The notes under the pieces: generated by a model | Databases searched by the model: none | What the model was told of the DNA's origin: nothing | Seen by the model: only the letters and a program-made list of their open reading frames with translations | Shown: positions 55,012 to 64,000 of the stretch, in pieces | How positions within the stretch are numbered: position 1 is the first letter of the stretch | Layout of the letters: the number at the start of each line of letters is the position of its first letter | Made by a program: the position numbers and the translations under genes | NCBI GenBank assembly: GCA_036346395.1 | Contig: CM070606.1 | Span: 15,796,915 to 15,860,914 of the forward strand | Source of the DNA: Hsuehochloa calcarea | Lineage: Eukaryota; Streptophyta; Magnoliopsida; Poales; Poaceae | Direction: 5' to 3' | DNA: 64,000 bases

Positions 55012-56575
55012 ATGGCGGCCGCTTCGTCCGCATGGAAGAGATGGCTTCGCCCCGAGGTGCGTACCGACGAAGCAACACCGTTTAATTCCATCATCGTTGT
55101 TTGCTTCCTCTGTTTCCTTCGATTGTACGTTCGAACAAGATCTAGATCCTTGCTCATCTAGCGAGACGCAAAATTTCTATACATGGCCTTCGTACATATG
55201 CTGCGATCAAACTGTTCCTGCATCGCCAATCGTGAGAAAGGATCTAGATGTGTTTTCTTCTTCTTTTGTTTAATGATCTCACTGGATTTTTGTGGCTGAT
55301 CGATCGGCTGTCTTGACCCCCCATTGGTTTAGGTGTACCCGCTGTTCTTGGCCACCGGATTGGCCGTCTCCATCTGCGGGATGCAACTCGTGCGCAACAT
55401 CACCACCAACCCCGAAGTCAGGTACGCACGCACAAACGTGCTGTATATATCCACGTACATCTACTTTCTTTGATCCGTGCTTGCCAAGACGCAATTAAAA
55501 CTAATTCAATCGATGTGGTGGGGACTTTGGCCTAGGTTAAAATGTTGGGATTTGCTAAGGACAACTCCAGTATTTTCTCACCTCCAGAGTACTCCAATTT
55601 TGATGAACAGGATTTTCCTGGTGATTCATGCTCTGGTTTTGTCAAATGCCCTCCGCCCAAAGCCCCCTTTGCCGAATACCCCCTCCTATACCTTATTTAG
55701 GGTTTATTTGGATACATTGTGATCCAACTCAATCTCTTTGAATTAAATCAGAATTTGAACTAAATCTTTTTTAATCTGAAGGGATTAGTTCTAATCCCTT
55801 ATCCATACAAGCCTTTACGGAGATGCGCTGCTCCTGTGGCTGCCGCTCGCACCGGTAGCAGCGTAGGGCGGTGGGGTCGTGGGGGTGGCAGCGTGTAGGA
55901 CGGCAACAACGTGACGACGGTGGATGTAGCAGCAGCAGCAGGGGTGGGCTTTGTGGTTAGGTGGCAGCTAGGGTATAGGTGGGAATTGGAGGAGGGTGGG
56001 ATTATATGGGAGAGGAGGAGATCTATTAGATGAAGATCTAAGTCGCAAATTTAAGTACTCACAAACAAAATACACACTCAACTCCTCCCTAGACACCTCC
56101 TAAAATGTTTGTGTATAGGTGGGAATTGGAGGAGGGTGGGATTATATGGGAGAGGAGGAGATCTATTAGATGAAGATCTAAGTCGCAAATTTAAGTACTC
56201 ACAAACAAAATACACACTCAACTCCTCCCTAGACACCTCCTAAAATGTTTTGATCAGGTAGGGAAAAAATGATATAAAACAAGACAAAAGCATAAGGAAA
56301 TATGATAATGATACGAAGAACACAATTTCATGGAAAAATTGGATATATACACCATAATTATCTGCCAACGTATGAAATATGCTACACATTGTGAATATGA
56401 ATATGAATGTGATGTTGTTGTCCACAGGGTGACGAAGGAGAATAGGGCGGCTGGGATCCTGGAGAACTTTGACGAGGGGCGGCGCTACTCACAGCACGGA
56501 TTTAGGAAGTTTATCGACGGGAAGCGCCCCGAGATCATGCCGTCGGTGAACAGCTTCTTCGCCGACCCAAAGTAG
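55012..56575 (+). CDS. B12D-type protein (NADH-ubiquinone reductase complex 1 MLRQ-subunit family), three exons
   Basis: Exon 1 is 55012-55056, exon 2 55333-55421 and exon 3 56428-56575, with GT-AG introns of 276 and 1,006 bases, giving 282 nt and a 93-residue protein. It starts MAAASSAWKRWLRPE, followed by a single predicted transmembrane helix (VYPLFLATGLAVSICGMQL, about residues 16-36), then RNITTNPEVR, ILENFDEGRRYSQHG and the family end IMPSVNSFFADPK. This is the plant B12D family (PF06522), small mitochondrial membrane proteins related to the MLRQ subunit. B12D was first described in cereal aleurone and embryo, and a rice homologue has been linked to mitochondrial electron transport under low oxygen. 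Length is normal and every key block is present. The ATG is the first in the leader after the TATA box. This is the only gene here that I judge intact. Confidence 0.93.
55973..56252. repeat. 140-bp tandem duplication inside B12D intron 2
   Basis: gtataggtgggaattggagg starts at 55973 and again at 56113; the two 140-bp units are almost identical. The duplication must be recent and adds about 140 bases to the intron without touching the splice sites. Confidence 0.92.
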
Positions 56576-56975
56576 ACGTCAGTCGATGGAGGGAGTCCAT
56601 CTCGAATTAATTCGCAAAATTTGTCCGGAATTTTAATATTTGTCATAATTTGACTCATTTGCATATCGTCATGATCGTGTGGCTGTACACATCAAGTTTT
56701 TTTTAATCTTATACAAACCTTGATCTGAATAATCAGTATATCTTTCCGGAGGGCTTAATGTCTTCCGTTGCCTCTTAAAAAGATATATGTTGTGAAGAAT
56801 TCTGGGCCTTTTTACTTAGCAAAATATAATGCTAGTATGTTTGACGTTTGCTTTAGGAGTGGTTATACTTTGAAGTGTGCTTTTCTTTTGCGAAAGTTGG
56901 GCTGCTTATTTGCATCTGTTTTGCTTATGATCGATTTCTTGCACTTGCGCCATGATCGATTTTATATTGTCGGTC
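56576..56975 (+). other. 3' flank of the B12D gene
   Basis: AT-rich sequence following the stop, with several A/T-rich words (aataat at 56729) that could serve as a poly(A) signal. The ORF at 56768-57055 has no recognisable domain. Confidence 0.4.
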
Positions 56976-57060
56976 ACTTGGTTAGCATTATGGGTGATGG
57001 ACTAATTAACTTGGGTTCGAATCCTCATTTCATATACCTCGTGTGGATGAAATAAGTTTT
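56976..57060 (+). mobile_element. Possible tRNA-derived SINE fragment
   Basis: A perfect polymerase III B-box GGTTCGAATCC lies at 57014-57024, and an A-box-like ttggttagcattatggg lies about 35 bases upstream, the spacing of tRNA-derived SINEs. It does not fold as a complete tRNA. A second B-box-like word (gggttcaaatcc) is at 57070-57081. Family not determined. Confidence 0.35.
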
Positions 57061-57540
57061 ATCTTTATACCGTGGGTTCAAATCCAAGACAAGATGTTCT
57101 CCTTGTGTGTCGTGCTGATTGGGTGGGAATGGTGAAGGTTTGGTCACTTATATGGACTGTTGCTTTTCAATCCAATGGCTGAAATTTCACTTGCTGATTG
57201 GGTGGGAGTGCGACAGGTTTCTCTTCGTTAGTGAATCTTCCGTTCCAGTTTACTTCCTAAACTATGGTGCTCTGGTTACTTAGGCCCCTAACTTGGAAAA
57301 CCGGGTATCCCACACCTCGATCTTCTAACACCGAAGCAAATACCTCTCTACGGCGATTTTTGATGTGGTTTAGCCACCATGGGAGATGACGTGGCCTATC
57401 ACTTAGCGACCACTAAGCAAATTAAACATATAAAGTTTCTTCACCAAATGGCCCCACATGTAAGGGAAACTAACTCTTTTTATTCCTTCCCTTCTTCCTC
57501 TTCCTCTTCCTCTCTCCATCCTCCACCCAAATTGAGCTAA

Positions 57541-57790
57541 TGGCGGCTGCGCATGCCCAGACTTGGCCAAATAGGCTGCCCGGTACGGGTCTGACGAGGC
57601 ACAGCCTGTTCCGATCCAGCTATTAGATGGACAGTGCCGTGCTGGCCCATATGCCGGGGAGGTAGCCTAGGCATGGCCTATCGGTTGTTCGTGCCGTGCT
57701 GGGCTGGCACGAGCCCGTGTGGCCTAGTAGAGGCAAGTCTGGCCCATTTAGCCCGTTTGGCCAAACAGAACCAAACAAATCCCAAAAAAT
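57541..57790. repeat. GC-rich subterminal-like region of the second hAT element
   Basis: Repeats of gcccgt/ggcacg/gtgccgtgctgg words (gtgccgtgctggcccat, cgtgccgtgctgggctggcacgagcccgtg), typical of hAT subterminal regions. It lies just beyond the 3' end of the minus transposase relic at 57.9-58.5 kb. Terminal repeats could not be fixed. Confidence 0.45.
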
Positions 57791-57989
57791 CTAAAATAAT
57801 TTTAGAAAAATGTGTAGAATCTATAAATATACATAAAAATTGAAAAATATGAGACAATCATATTGAAAGTGCAATAAAAAGCTTTATTAATGTCCAACTG
57901 GTTGCCTCGTTAAAACCTTCACCAAATAAAAACTCAAATTTAGAAAACCTTGGCAAAGGAAAAAGAGTATAAATTATAGTTCTACATGC

Positions 57990-58532
57990 GTAATACATCA
58001 TTGTTCTACTTCTATGTATTGGTGTTATTGTCTAAGTACAGATTTTCGAACACATACGACAACTCTGGATTTTCCATAGAATGTTGTGTTCGTGAATCAG
58101 CTAGTTCCCAGCCTTCATAGTTAGAAGTATATCCACAATCTCACTTATGAGACTTGTTCTTCTCTCCTCCAATATTCTTCTAGAAAGACTGAAAGCAGAC
58201 TCAGAGGAAACCGTGGAGACAAGAACAGTTAACACATCATGTGCAAGTATGGATAGCATGTGATATGTTAACTTATAGGTTTGCCATTATTGCAAGATTT
58301 CGAAACCTTCTGAGTTGGAATCCACCGTATCGCTGTCTAGATAGGTAGATAGTTCCCCACTCCTTGTGGGTCTTGGCTGAGCAGGCTGCGGTGTAGAAAA
58401 AGAAGACTTGGACCTAGAGGAATAGCCATTGAAGATCTTGCCCCACATATTTGTTTTGCTACTTGAGGCAGGGGCTATTGGAGGTCGTTGTGAGCAGACT
58501 CCCTGTAACTTATTTTCATACCTTTGGTACAC
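57990..58532 (-). pseudogene. hAT transposase C-terminal relic
   Basis: Minus strand: TNMWGKIFNGYSSRSKSS, LSTYLDSDTVDSNSEGFEIL, then an in-frame TAA, then a continuation with SILAHDVLTV, VSTVSSESAFSLSRRILEER and a frameshifted ELADSRTQHSMENPEL. The SESAFS core is the hAT dimerisation domain. It differs from the hAT transposase at 28.9-30.4 kb, so this is an independent, older element. The catalytic core is not seen upstream. Confidence 0.85.
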
Positions 58533-58899
58533 CTCGTATTACCAAGAACGAACTTCTGCAAAATAGTTAGTATAGTCTAGCCATGTAGCACCACTAAGAA
58601 GTTTATCACCTTGGGTATACTCATATACTAATTATAAGATACTCCAATGCGAATCACATGAAAAATTTGTAAGAGAGTCCATAGTTTTTAGCATATTTTG
58701 TAAATACCTTCATATTCGCACTGAAAAGGAGTATGTCTAAAAAATTGTACATACCACCCATGAAAAAGTATGAATACCACCTAGGTGGTCTTATATACTC
58801 GTATACTATACATATATACTCTCCGTTGCGCTTGATACTCTCTACGTTGTGAGATACGGAATAGGGAGTAACTACACTCGAGAGTAGCAAAAAGGCTTC

Positions 58900-58900
<1 letters not shown>

Positions 58901-58937
<37 letters not shown>

Positions 58938-58938
58938 A
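58901..58938. repeat. (TA)n(TG)n microsatellite
   Basis: About 15 bases of TA followed by about 24 bases of TG repeats. Confidence 0.95.
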
Positions 58939-59210
58939 CATATTGTGTGTATGCTGCTACTCTACTCTTGCTAGCGATAGGGAATGAAAATACCAGAAAG
59001 TGTCTTCCATCTGGACTTACTTGTGGATGTTCGAGGATGGCTCACCACCTTTAGCATGGGGAAGATCATTAAAGAGAATAGAGAGTTTCACCACGGCGAC
59101 CCTGATTTATTGTAATTCACTTTGAGTTGTAATTTAGTGACTTTGTAATTAGATCATTAAATTGACTTTGTAATTGATATTGAGTTTCTAAATCACTTTG
59201 AGTTGTTATA

Positions 59211-59326
59211 TATCAAATCAATTATGATATATCTATTTTCTGCTTGCTTATTTTTTGAGTCGCTCTATATCAAATCAATTATGATATATCTATTTTCTAC
59301 TTGCTTATTTTCAGAGGGTATAGCTA
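59211..59326. repeat. 58-bp tandem duplication
   Basis: tatcaaatcaattatgatat atctattttct recurs at 59211 and 59269. A second short duplication (tatttaggtatagaatgaac tatcaca) follows at about 59358-59412. Confidence 0.8.
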
Positions 59327-59394
59327 GCATTACCTAAGGCTAACCGAAAAACTAAAATATTTAGGTATAGAATGAACTATCACATATTTAGGTA

Positions 59395-59854
59395 TAGAAT
59401 GAACTATCACAGACGGTTTTATGGAATAAATCGTCTGTGGCGGATACTCACAGACAGTTACTACTAACAACCATATGTGATATATATACAATCACAGATG
59501 GCTACTACTAACACTCGTTTGTAATATGTATCCAATCACAGACGTCTACCACCAATAACCGCCTGTGATATGTTAGATATCACAGACGGTTTTTTATATT
59601 AGCCGTCTGTGTTATTTGCTCAATCACTGACGGTTAGTAAAAATAACCGTCTGTGATATTCTATATATCACAGACGATAGTAGGCCATCACAGACGGTTT
59701 CAATAAAAAACCGTCTGTATTGTGACTTTTCACAGACGTCTCAAAAACCGTATGTGATAACCATCCGTTATCACAAACATATAGATTCAGACGGTTAAAA
59801 ACCGTCTGTGAGGACGGTTTGGAGTCATCTGTGATGACCCTCTCTGTAATAGTG
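59395..59854. mobile_element. CACTA transposon terminus with subterminal repeats
   Basis: The end reads CTGTAATAGTG at 59844-59854, the reverse complement of CACTATTACAG, a CACTA-type terminus. Inward are more than ten copies of cacagacggtt in both orientations (for example 59413, 59577, 59689, and inverted aaccgtctgtg), often as inverted pairs. These are the characteristic subterminal transposase binding sites of CACTA elements. No transposase and no second terminus were found, so it is a fragment or a small non-autonomous element. Confidence 0.75.
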
Positions 59855-60270
59855 TCCACTCGCCTCCAGCTCCTTCCTTCTCCGTCGGCTCCCTCCCTCG
59901 ACCCCATCGCTGGCCTCGTCCCTCGAGCCACTAGCCTCCTCCATCCTCCCCTGAGGCACCCATGTTCCGACGGCGGTCCAAACCCTAGCCGCCACCGCCA
60001 GCTCTATTTTTTCTTCTTTCTTTTTCTTTTTTTCGGTTGTAAAATTAATGGTTTGTAATAATTAACTAATTAATTAATTATTGTATTAATTATTCACTAC
60101 AATAAAATATTTTGAATAATTAATTATTGTAATAATTATTTATGTAATAATTATTTATCTTAACAATTATCGTCAATTGTGGTAGTTGTGGTTTATTATA
60201 GTCAATTATCGTCAATTACGGTAGTTGTCGTTTATTGAATTGTCAGCAGTTCTATAATCTGTGTTACACA
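59855..60270. other. No gene recognised; AT-rich with short duplications
   Basis: After a GC-rich 100 bases the region is dominated by 'aattaattattgtaataatta' words and a duplicated 'gtcaattgtggtagttgtggtttatt' segment (about 60172-60240). Confidence 0.4.
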
Positions 60271-60423
60271 AAGGGACAACGTCATGCTCTAGTCCAACCG
60301 ATTATTGCCGAAATGGTAGATTTGTGCAATCAACTCCGAGAGTCCAGGCTTGCTGTTGTACGTCGCGAAGCTAATCAAGTGGCGCATGCCTGCGCTCATC
60401 AAGTGTGGGAGTAGATTGTAATC
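60271..60423 (+). pseudogene. RNase H-like domain relic of a LINE-type element
   Basis: A plus frame reads VQPIIAEMVDLCNQLRE, then AVVRREANQVAHACAHQV and a stop. The R..N..AH.CA signature is the C-terminal part of the plant RNase H-like domain (PF13456) found in LINE retrotransposons and derived genes. The rest of the domain, with the catalytic Asp/Glu residues, is missing. Confidence 0.55.
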
Positions 60424-60689
60424 CTGATTCTTGATTAACAAAGCAAGTTCTCTGTTGGGTCTAAAAAAATCGTCGGGAAGGTGGTGAGTTGGACGGCAGC
60501 GGTGGCACATCCGAGTTGATCTGCCTAACAAATACAACTACTTCTTACGCTATACACTAAACAAAAAAATTTAATGCATATGTGCTTCAATTTTTAAACA
60601 GTACAACGTGGAAGTGTAGCACCTCAAAATCGGATCTATTTTAAATCAAGTGATTGCACCGAAGGTATAACACTTAACATGAAACAAAA

Positions 60690-62580
60690 AAGATTTCAAC
60701 TGCCGGATATGTGTCTCATGTTAGCTCCCAATGATCCATGGCTAACGTGCATATATCCAAATACAGTATTGCATCACATACATAATCAAATAAGCAAGAA
60801 TGATATCATTATTATTACAACATCAACAAATAGAACTTTATGGTCCAATTTTTCATAAGAGGGCCGATCTGCCAAATTTAATTACAAACAAATTAAATCA
60901 CAGCGGAAATAAAAGAGAAAAGCCAAGTTGGTATGCCCAAACCCACAAACAACCAACTGGAGCTAAAGCCGGAACGTCTGTCGCACTTGAACCGATTCGA
61001 ACAACTTCTCACCTGCGGCATGGACAATCCGAGTGAGTACAAAAATGTACTCGTAAGACTTACAAATAGCAACATATAATAAATGCATTCAAGTGTTACA
61101 GAAAAAATACTATACTAGGCAATTTTCAGCATAAAGTAAGTTTTTCGTTGAGATGGTCGATATAGATTCAAATTATCATTTGTTAAACGTTTAGAAACAT
61201 TATATATAACAGTAGATATTTCTAATTCATGATCTACAACAATAGGTACTCCTTGGTGCCTCGATGTCATCCCCTCGGTTGCCGCTATCACCTCCGCGCC
61301 CAAGCCATCGATCGGCCTCAAGCCACGCCGCTGAGCTGCCGCATGTGACTGCTTGCATGCGCCGGTCTTCTCCCTTGGCTGCAAGGAGCCACGAGAAAAG
61401 TGCCTGCCAACTCTTCCTCCTCTGGCAAAATGCTCAAAAATGCTTGCATGCAAAAAACTAGTGACATGGATGGGAAGTTTATGAGAAGATGAACATGAAA
61501 GCATGAGATGCATTGAAAGTTTTCTGGTTTTTTTTTGTAGAGATTGGAAGGAGAGAAGTTGGGATGATGAACTAGTTCTAAAGTTTAATGACTAGAAGTG
61601 GTGTTCCTGGGGAAAGAAAATGTGGCGTGGGAAGGAAACGAGCTCGGGAATGGGTGGTTGAGCTGATGGACAAAAAAAAAAGCGAGGGACGGGGAGAAGG
61701 GCAGTGAGTTGGTTCGGCCGGGGCAAGAAAAAAAATGGCAGTGGTGTGGATGAGTACTGTGCAAAGGAATGAGATTTGGGGTTACGTGGCACGATGGTGT
61801 TGCTGTGTGGTGGGGAAACCAAAAGATAGGGAGCAAGAAAAATAAATTCACTCAAACTGCCATGAATGCAAAAATGAATAGCAAAAATGGGTTGATCATG
61901 CGATGACGATCACGGTAGTATGACATGCATGATTTGATTTTGAGTTTTTAGATTAGATTTGATTTTGAGTGAAGCAAAAAAAGTTAGCAGGGACGGAAAA
62001 TTGGAGATGATAGAAAAAGAAGGGGCATATGGGCGTTTCGCCTGCGGTCGGTCGAATTGGAAAAGAAAGACGACGATACTAATGCATGCATAATAACATG
62101 ATTTTGTAATGCATGCGAAACAAGAAATCAAAATAATTAAATTTAATTGTAGTCTTTCGAACCATTCGATTTAATATTGATTATTATTACTTGATGTGAG
62201 AAAATTGCAAAACATCTTTTAATTAATTCCTCAATTTATATTTAGAATAATTATGCTGAGTTTAGATTTTTAATTATCAATTATAAATTCTATTTGTTTT
62301 ATTTACCTATTAGGTTCTGTTTTAAATTCAAATTTGAACATGCAATTTAAATATGGAACCAGTTAAGCTCCGAAAATTCTAGAAAAATCCAAGCAAGCAT
62401 ATCAGAGAATATAGAATCAACTAAAACATTCCCACAAATGAAACCTTTTTTTAGTTTTGCCCCAAATTCAATTTGAGCTTTTGAATAGGAGAAAGAGTAT
62501 AAGATTGCTAGGTTTAAAATTCTAATCTTTTAAAAATGAAGGATTTTCAACGTATGGCTTACAATAAAAAAAATTTAGTT
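60690..62580 (-). mobile_element. Gypsy-like LTR, minus orientation, ends unclear
   Basis: Carries GAGTACAAAAATGTACTCGTAAGACTTAC at 61035-61064, as in the antisense LTRs at 3.2 and 47.2 kb. 'gccgatctgccaaatttaa' and 'cacagcggaaataaa' parallel 3012-3060. It continues into AT-rich U3-like sequence to about 62,580. The CTATTCGAATAG palindrome is absent. A TGTAGCACCTC word at 60616 may be a separate LTR start. ORFs at 61115-61513 and 61585-61855 are not credible. Confidence 0.6.
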
Positions 62581-62614
62581 CAAAATTTCACAAATGCGTA
62601 TTAGATACCTAACT

Positions 62615-62754
62615 AATTCAAGTTAAGGATTTTGGGGAAAGAGCCTTATGCATAATTACAGTTATTGTATACTAGAAATTCATAAATTCAAGTTAAGGAT
62701 TTTGGGGAAAGAGCCATATGAATAATTACAGTTATTGTATACTAGAAATTCATA
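62615..62754. repeat. 70-bp tandem duplication
   Basis: aattcaagttaaggattttg at 62615 and 62685; the units differ at two positions. Confidence 0.92.
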
Positions 62755-64000
62755 GGTAGTAAGAACACTTGCAGGGGAGCCATGGCTCTGTCGGTCTCCC
62801 CCTCCCTCTCCCACTATGATCAGCCACACATGGCGGCGTAGTAGACAATGGCAAGCACTCTTATGATCAAGCTAGGTTTCGATGACCACTTCCATGGTTA
62901 CGTTAGGTATTTGCAGTGATTTCGAGCAGCAGGTGCGGGTGAGGGTGTCGGAGGTGGAGAAGAACACGATAAGAAGGGTGGTGGGGCAGGACAGAGTTGC
63001 AAAGGGGAAGGGAAAACAATAATACACAAGTTTGGGATCTCATAAGCACCCATAAGAGAGACAACCCATTAGTAATTATCAATTTTTGCCATGAGCTATT
63101 GTTGTTGTCGAGTTCATTGTGCAACTATTCGATGAGCTAGCAATTGCATCGTCGATCCACGAGCCCGTGGGCTCCAAAGTCTTGGACGACGGTATCTATT
63201 GTCAGGGGCAAAGCCATTTCTTGTGCATCTATTCTCAGGGGCAGAGCTATTTCTTGTGCAGGGTGGGCGGCGAGCCCGTGCTCGCCGATGAGCCACCGTG
63301 GAACACCACTGGAGTCCTACCGCAGCCATGAAACAAGAACAGTTTTGGGCAAAAGCACGCTTGCCTAGGCTCCAAAATATTCTATTCTACCACTATTGAT
63401 GGCATATGATTCCATGAGCCCTATCTAATATACGGATGAGCTTACACAGTTGTAGGAAAAAAGAGAGATTATACCATACACCATGGTAGATGCACCATGC
63501 TTTTTGTTGAAGATTACCACCAAACATATAACACACACCACCCAAAAGGAAATGAACACGCCTAAGCTTCCGCCGTGGTCCGTAGCATCCAGTATCCACC
63601 TTCGTCCCTCCCCAACTCCAGGGCCCCTACCTAATCAGCCTTCAAAGCCACTCTAAGCTTCGCGCCCCACCCACCACCATCGCCTCCCCCTCCACTGCAG
63701 GAGCTCACCTCGTGGCTGCTGCCGCCGCCGGGGATAGGTATATTGTTGAATAATTCTTGTGTTTTTTACTTGGCTCAGCTGATTTCTCGTTTAGGTAGAT
63801 GACTAGTTGTTACTTTGACTGTTTCTTATGAGCGAGTCATTTGCCTGGAGTTTAGGATCCCACTGGTAGCATACATGTCAGGGGTCATTGCATTTGTAAC
63901 TGTTTTCTATTTAAGCCAATAAAGTTATGAGAGAATGCGCTCCTTCCAGAAGTACTAATCTGTTTCTCGTCTCTGAGCTCTCTTACTCTGTTGTGTTGAG
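62755..64000. other. No supported gene; 33-bp duplication inside
   Basis: A 33-bp tandem duplication (tctattgtcaggggcaaagc...) lies at 63195-63260 and creates an 11-residue repeat in the plus frame 63119-63331, which I do not consider a gene. 63640-63740 is GC-rich and could be the 5' exon of a gene starting beyond the window, but there is no motif to support it. Confidence 0.35.

Noticed and set aside
57014..57081. tRNA gene
   Set aside because: B-box words are present but no cloverleaf or acceptor stem pairs around them.
61585..61855. Two overlapping Ser/His/Phe-rich minus ORFs
   Set aside because: No domain, in LTR-like sequence; frame-independent composition effect.
63119..63368. Small plus ORFs with an 11-residue repeat
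   Set aside because: The repeat comes from a 33-bp DNA duplication; no homology recognised and no promoter context.

Overview
The window looks like nuclear DNA of a grass, most likely a rice relative (Oryza). It is dense in nested LTR retrotransposon pieces typical of grass genomes, carries MITEs, hAT and CACTA ends, and has one well-formed nuclear gene with GT-AG introns whose protein is recognisably plant B12D. Species was not tested. Almost everything from 1 to about 54,300 is mobile-element derived; the only gene I consider intact is the three-exon B12D-type gene at 55,012-56,575 (+).

Layout. 1-10,640 is a mosaic of minus-oriented LTR fragments, a Tourist-like MITE with a TAA target duplication, and a 5.6-kb composite insert (about 4,157-9,774). 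The insert holds a broken PF04195-type (putative gypsy-type transposon) ORF, a GC-rich block, a promoter-like TATA box, a piece of a NAK/AAK1-type protein kinase gene and a gypsy integrase fragment. 10,870-12,644 is a plus-oriented LTR. 12,645-21,907 is a second copy of the PF04195/GC-rich/kinase unit, interrupted by a 1.8-kb TGTTG...CAACA LTR-like insertion. 22,381-25,374 is a deletion-derived minus-strand gypsy element (3' LTR, polypurine tract, chimeric gag-RT-integrase tail). 25,375-39,838 is a third copy of the unit, split by an 8.2-kb hAT transposon (26,797-35,030; 8-bp target duplication), which itself contains a 4.0-kb solo LTR (30,752-34,746; 5-bp target duplication). 39,839-49,140 repeats much of the first 10 kb in rearranged order, including a second, antisense copy of the 4-kb LTR. 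49,141-54,300 is further LTR material.

The right end is lower in LTR density. It holds the B12D gene with its promoter (TATA box, two CACGTG boxes), a degenerate second hAT transposase on the minus strand, a CACTA-type terminus with dense cacagacgg subterminal repeats, an RNase H-like relic of a LINE, one more minus LTR, and unannotatable sequence to 64,000.

Most informative points: nesting proved by internal paralogous empty sites (hAT, MITE, composite insert); three copies of a unit carrying kinase exons next to PF04195 ORFs and divergent TATA boxes; a kinase-PPR gene-fragment junction; and short palindromes (CTATTCGAATAG, GAGTAC...GTACTC) plus a CAG|GTAAC donor-like site conserved across LTRs that otherwise differ. 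All statements come from reading the sequence by eye; no alignment or database search was run.
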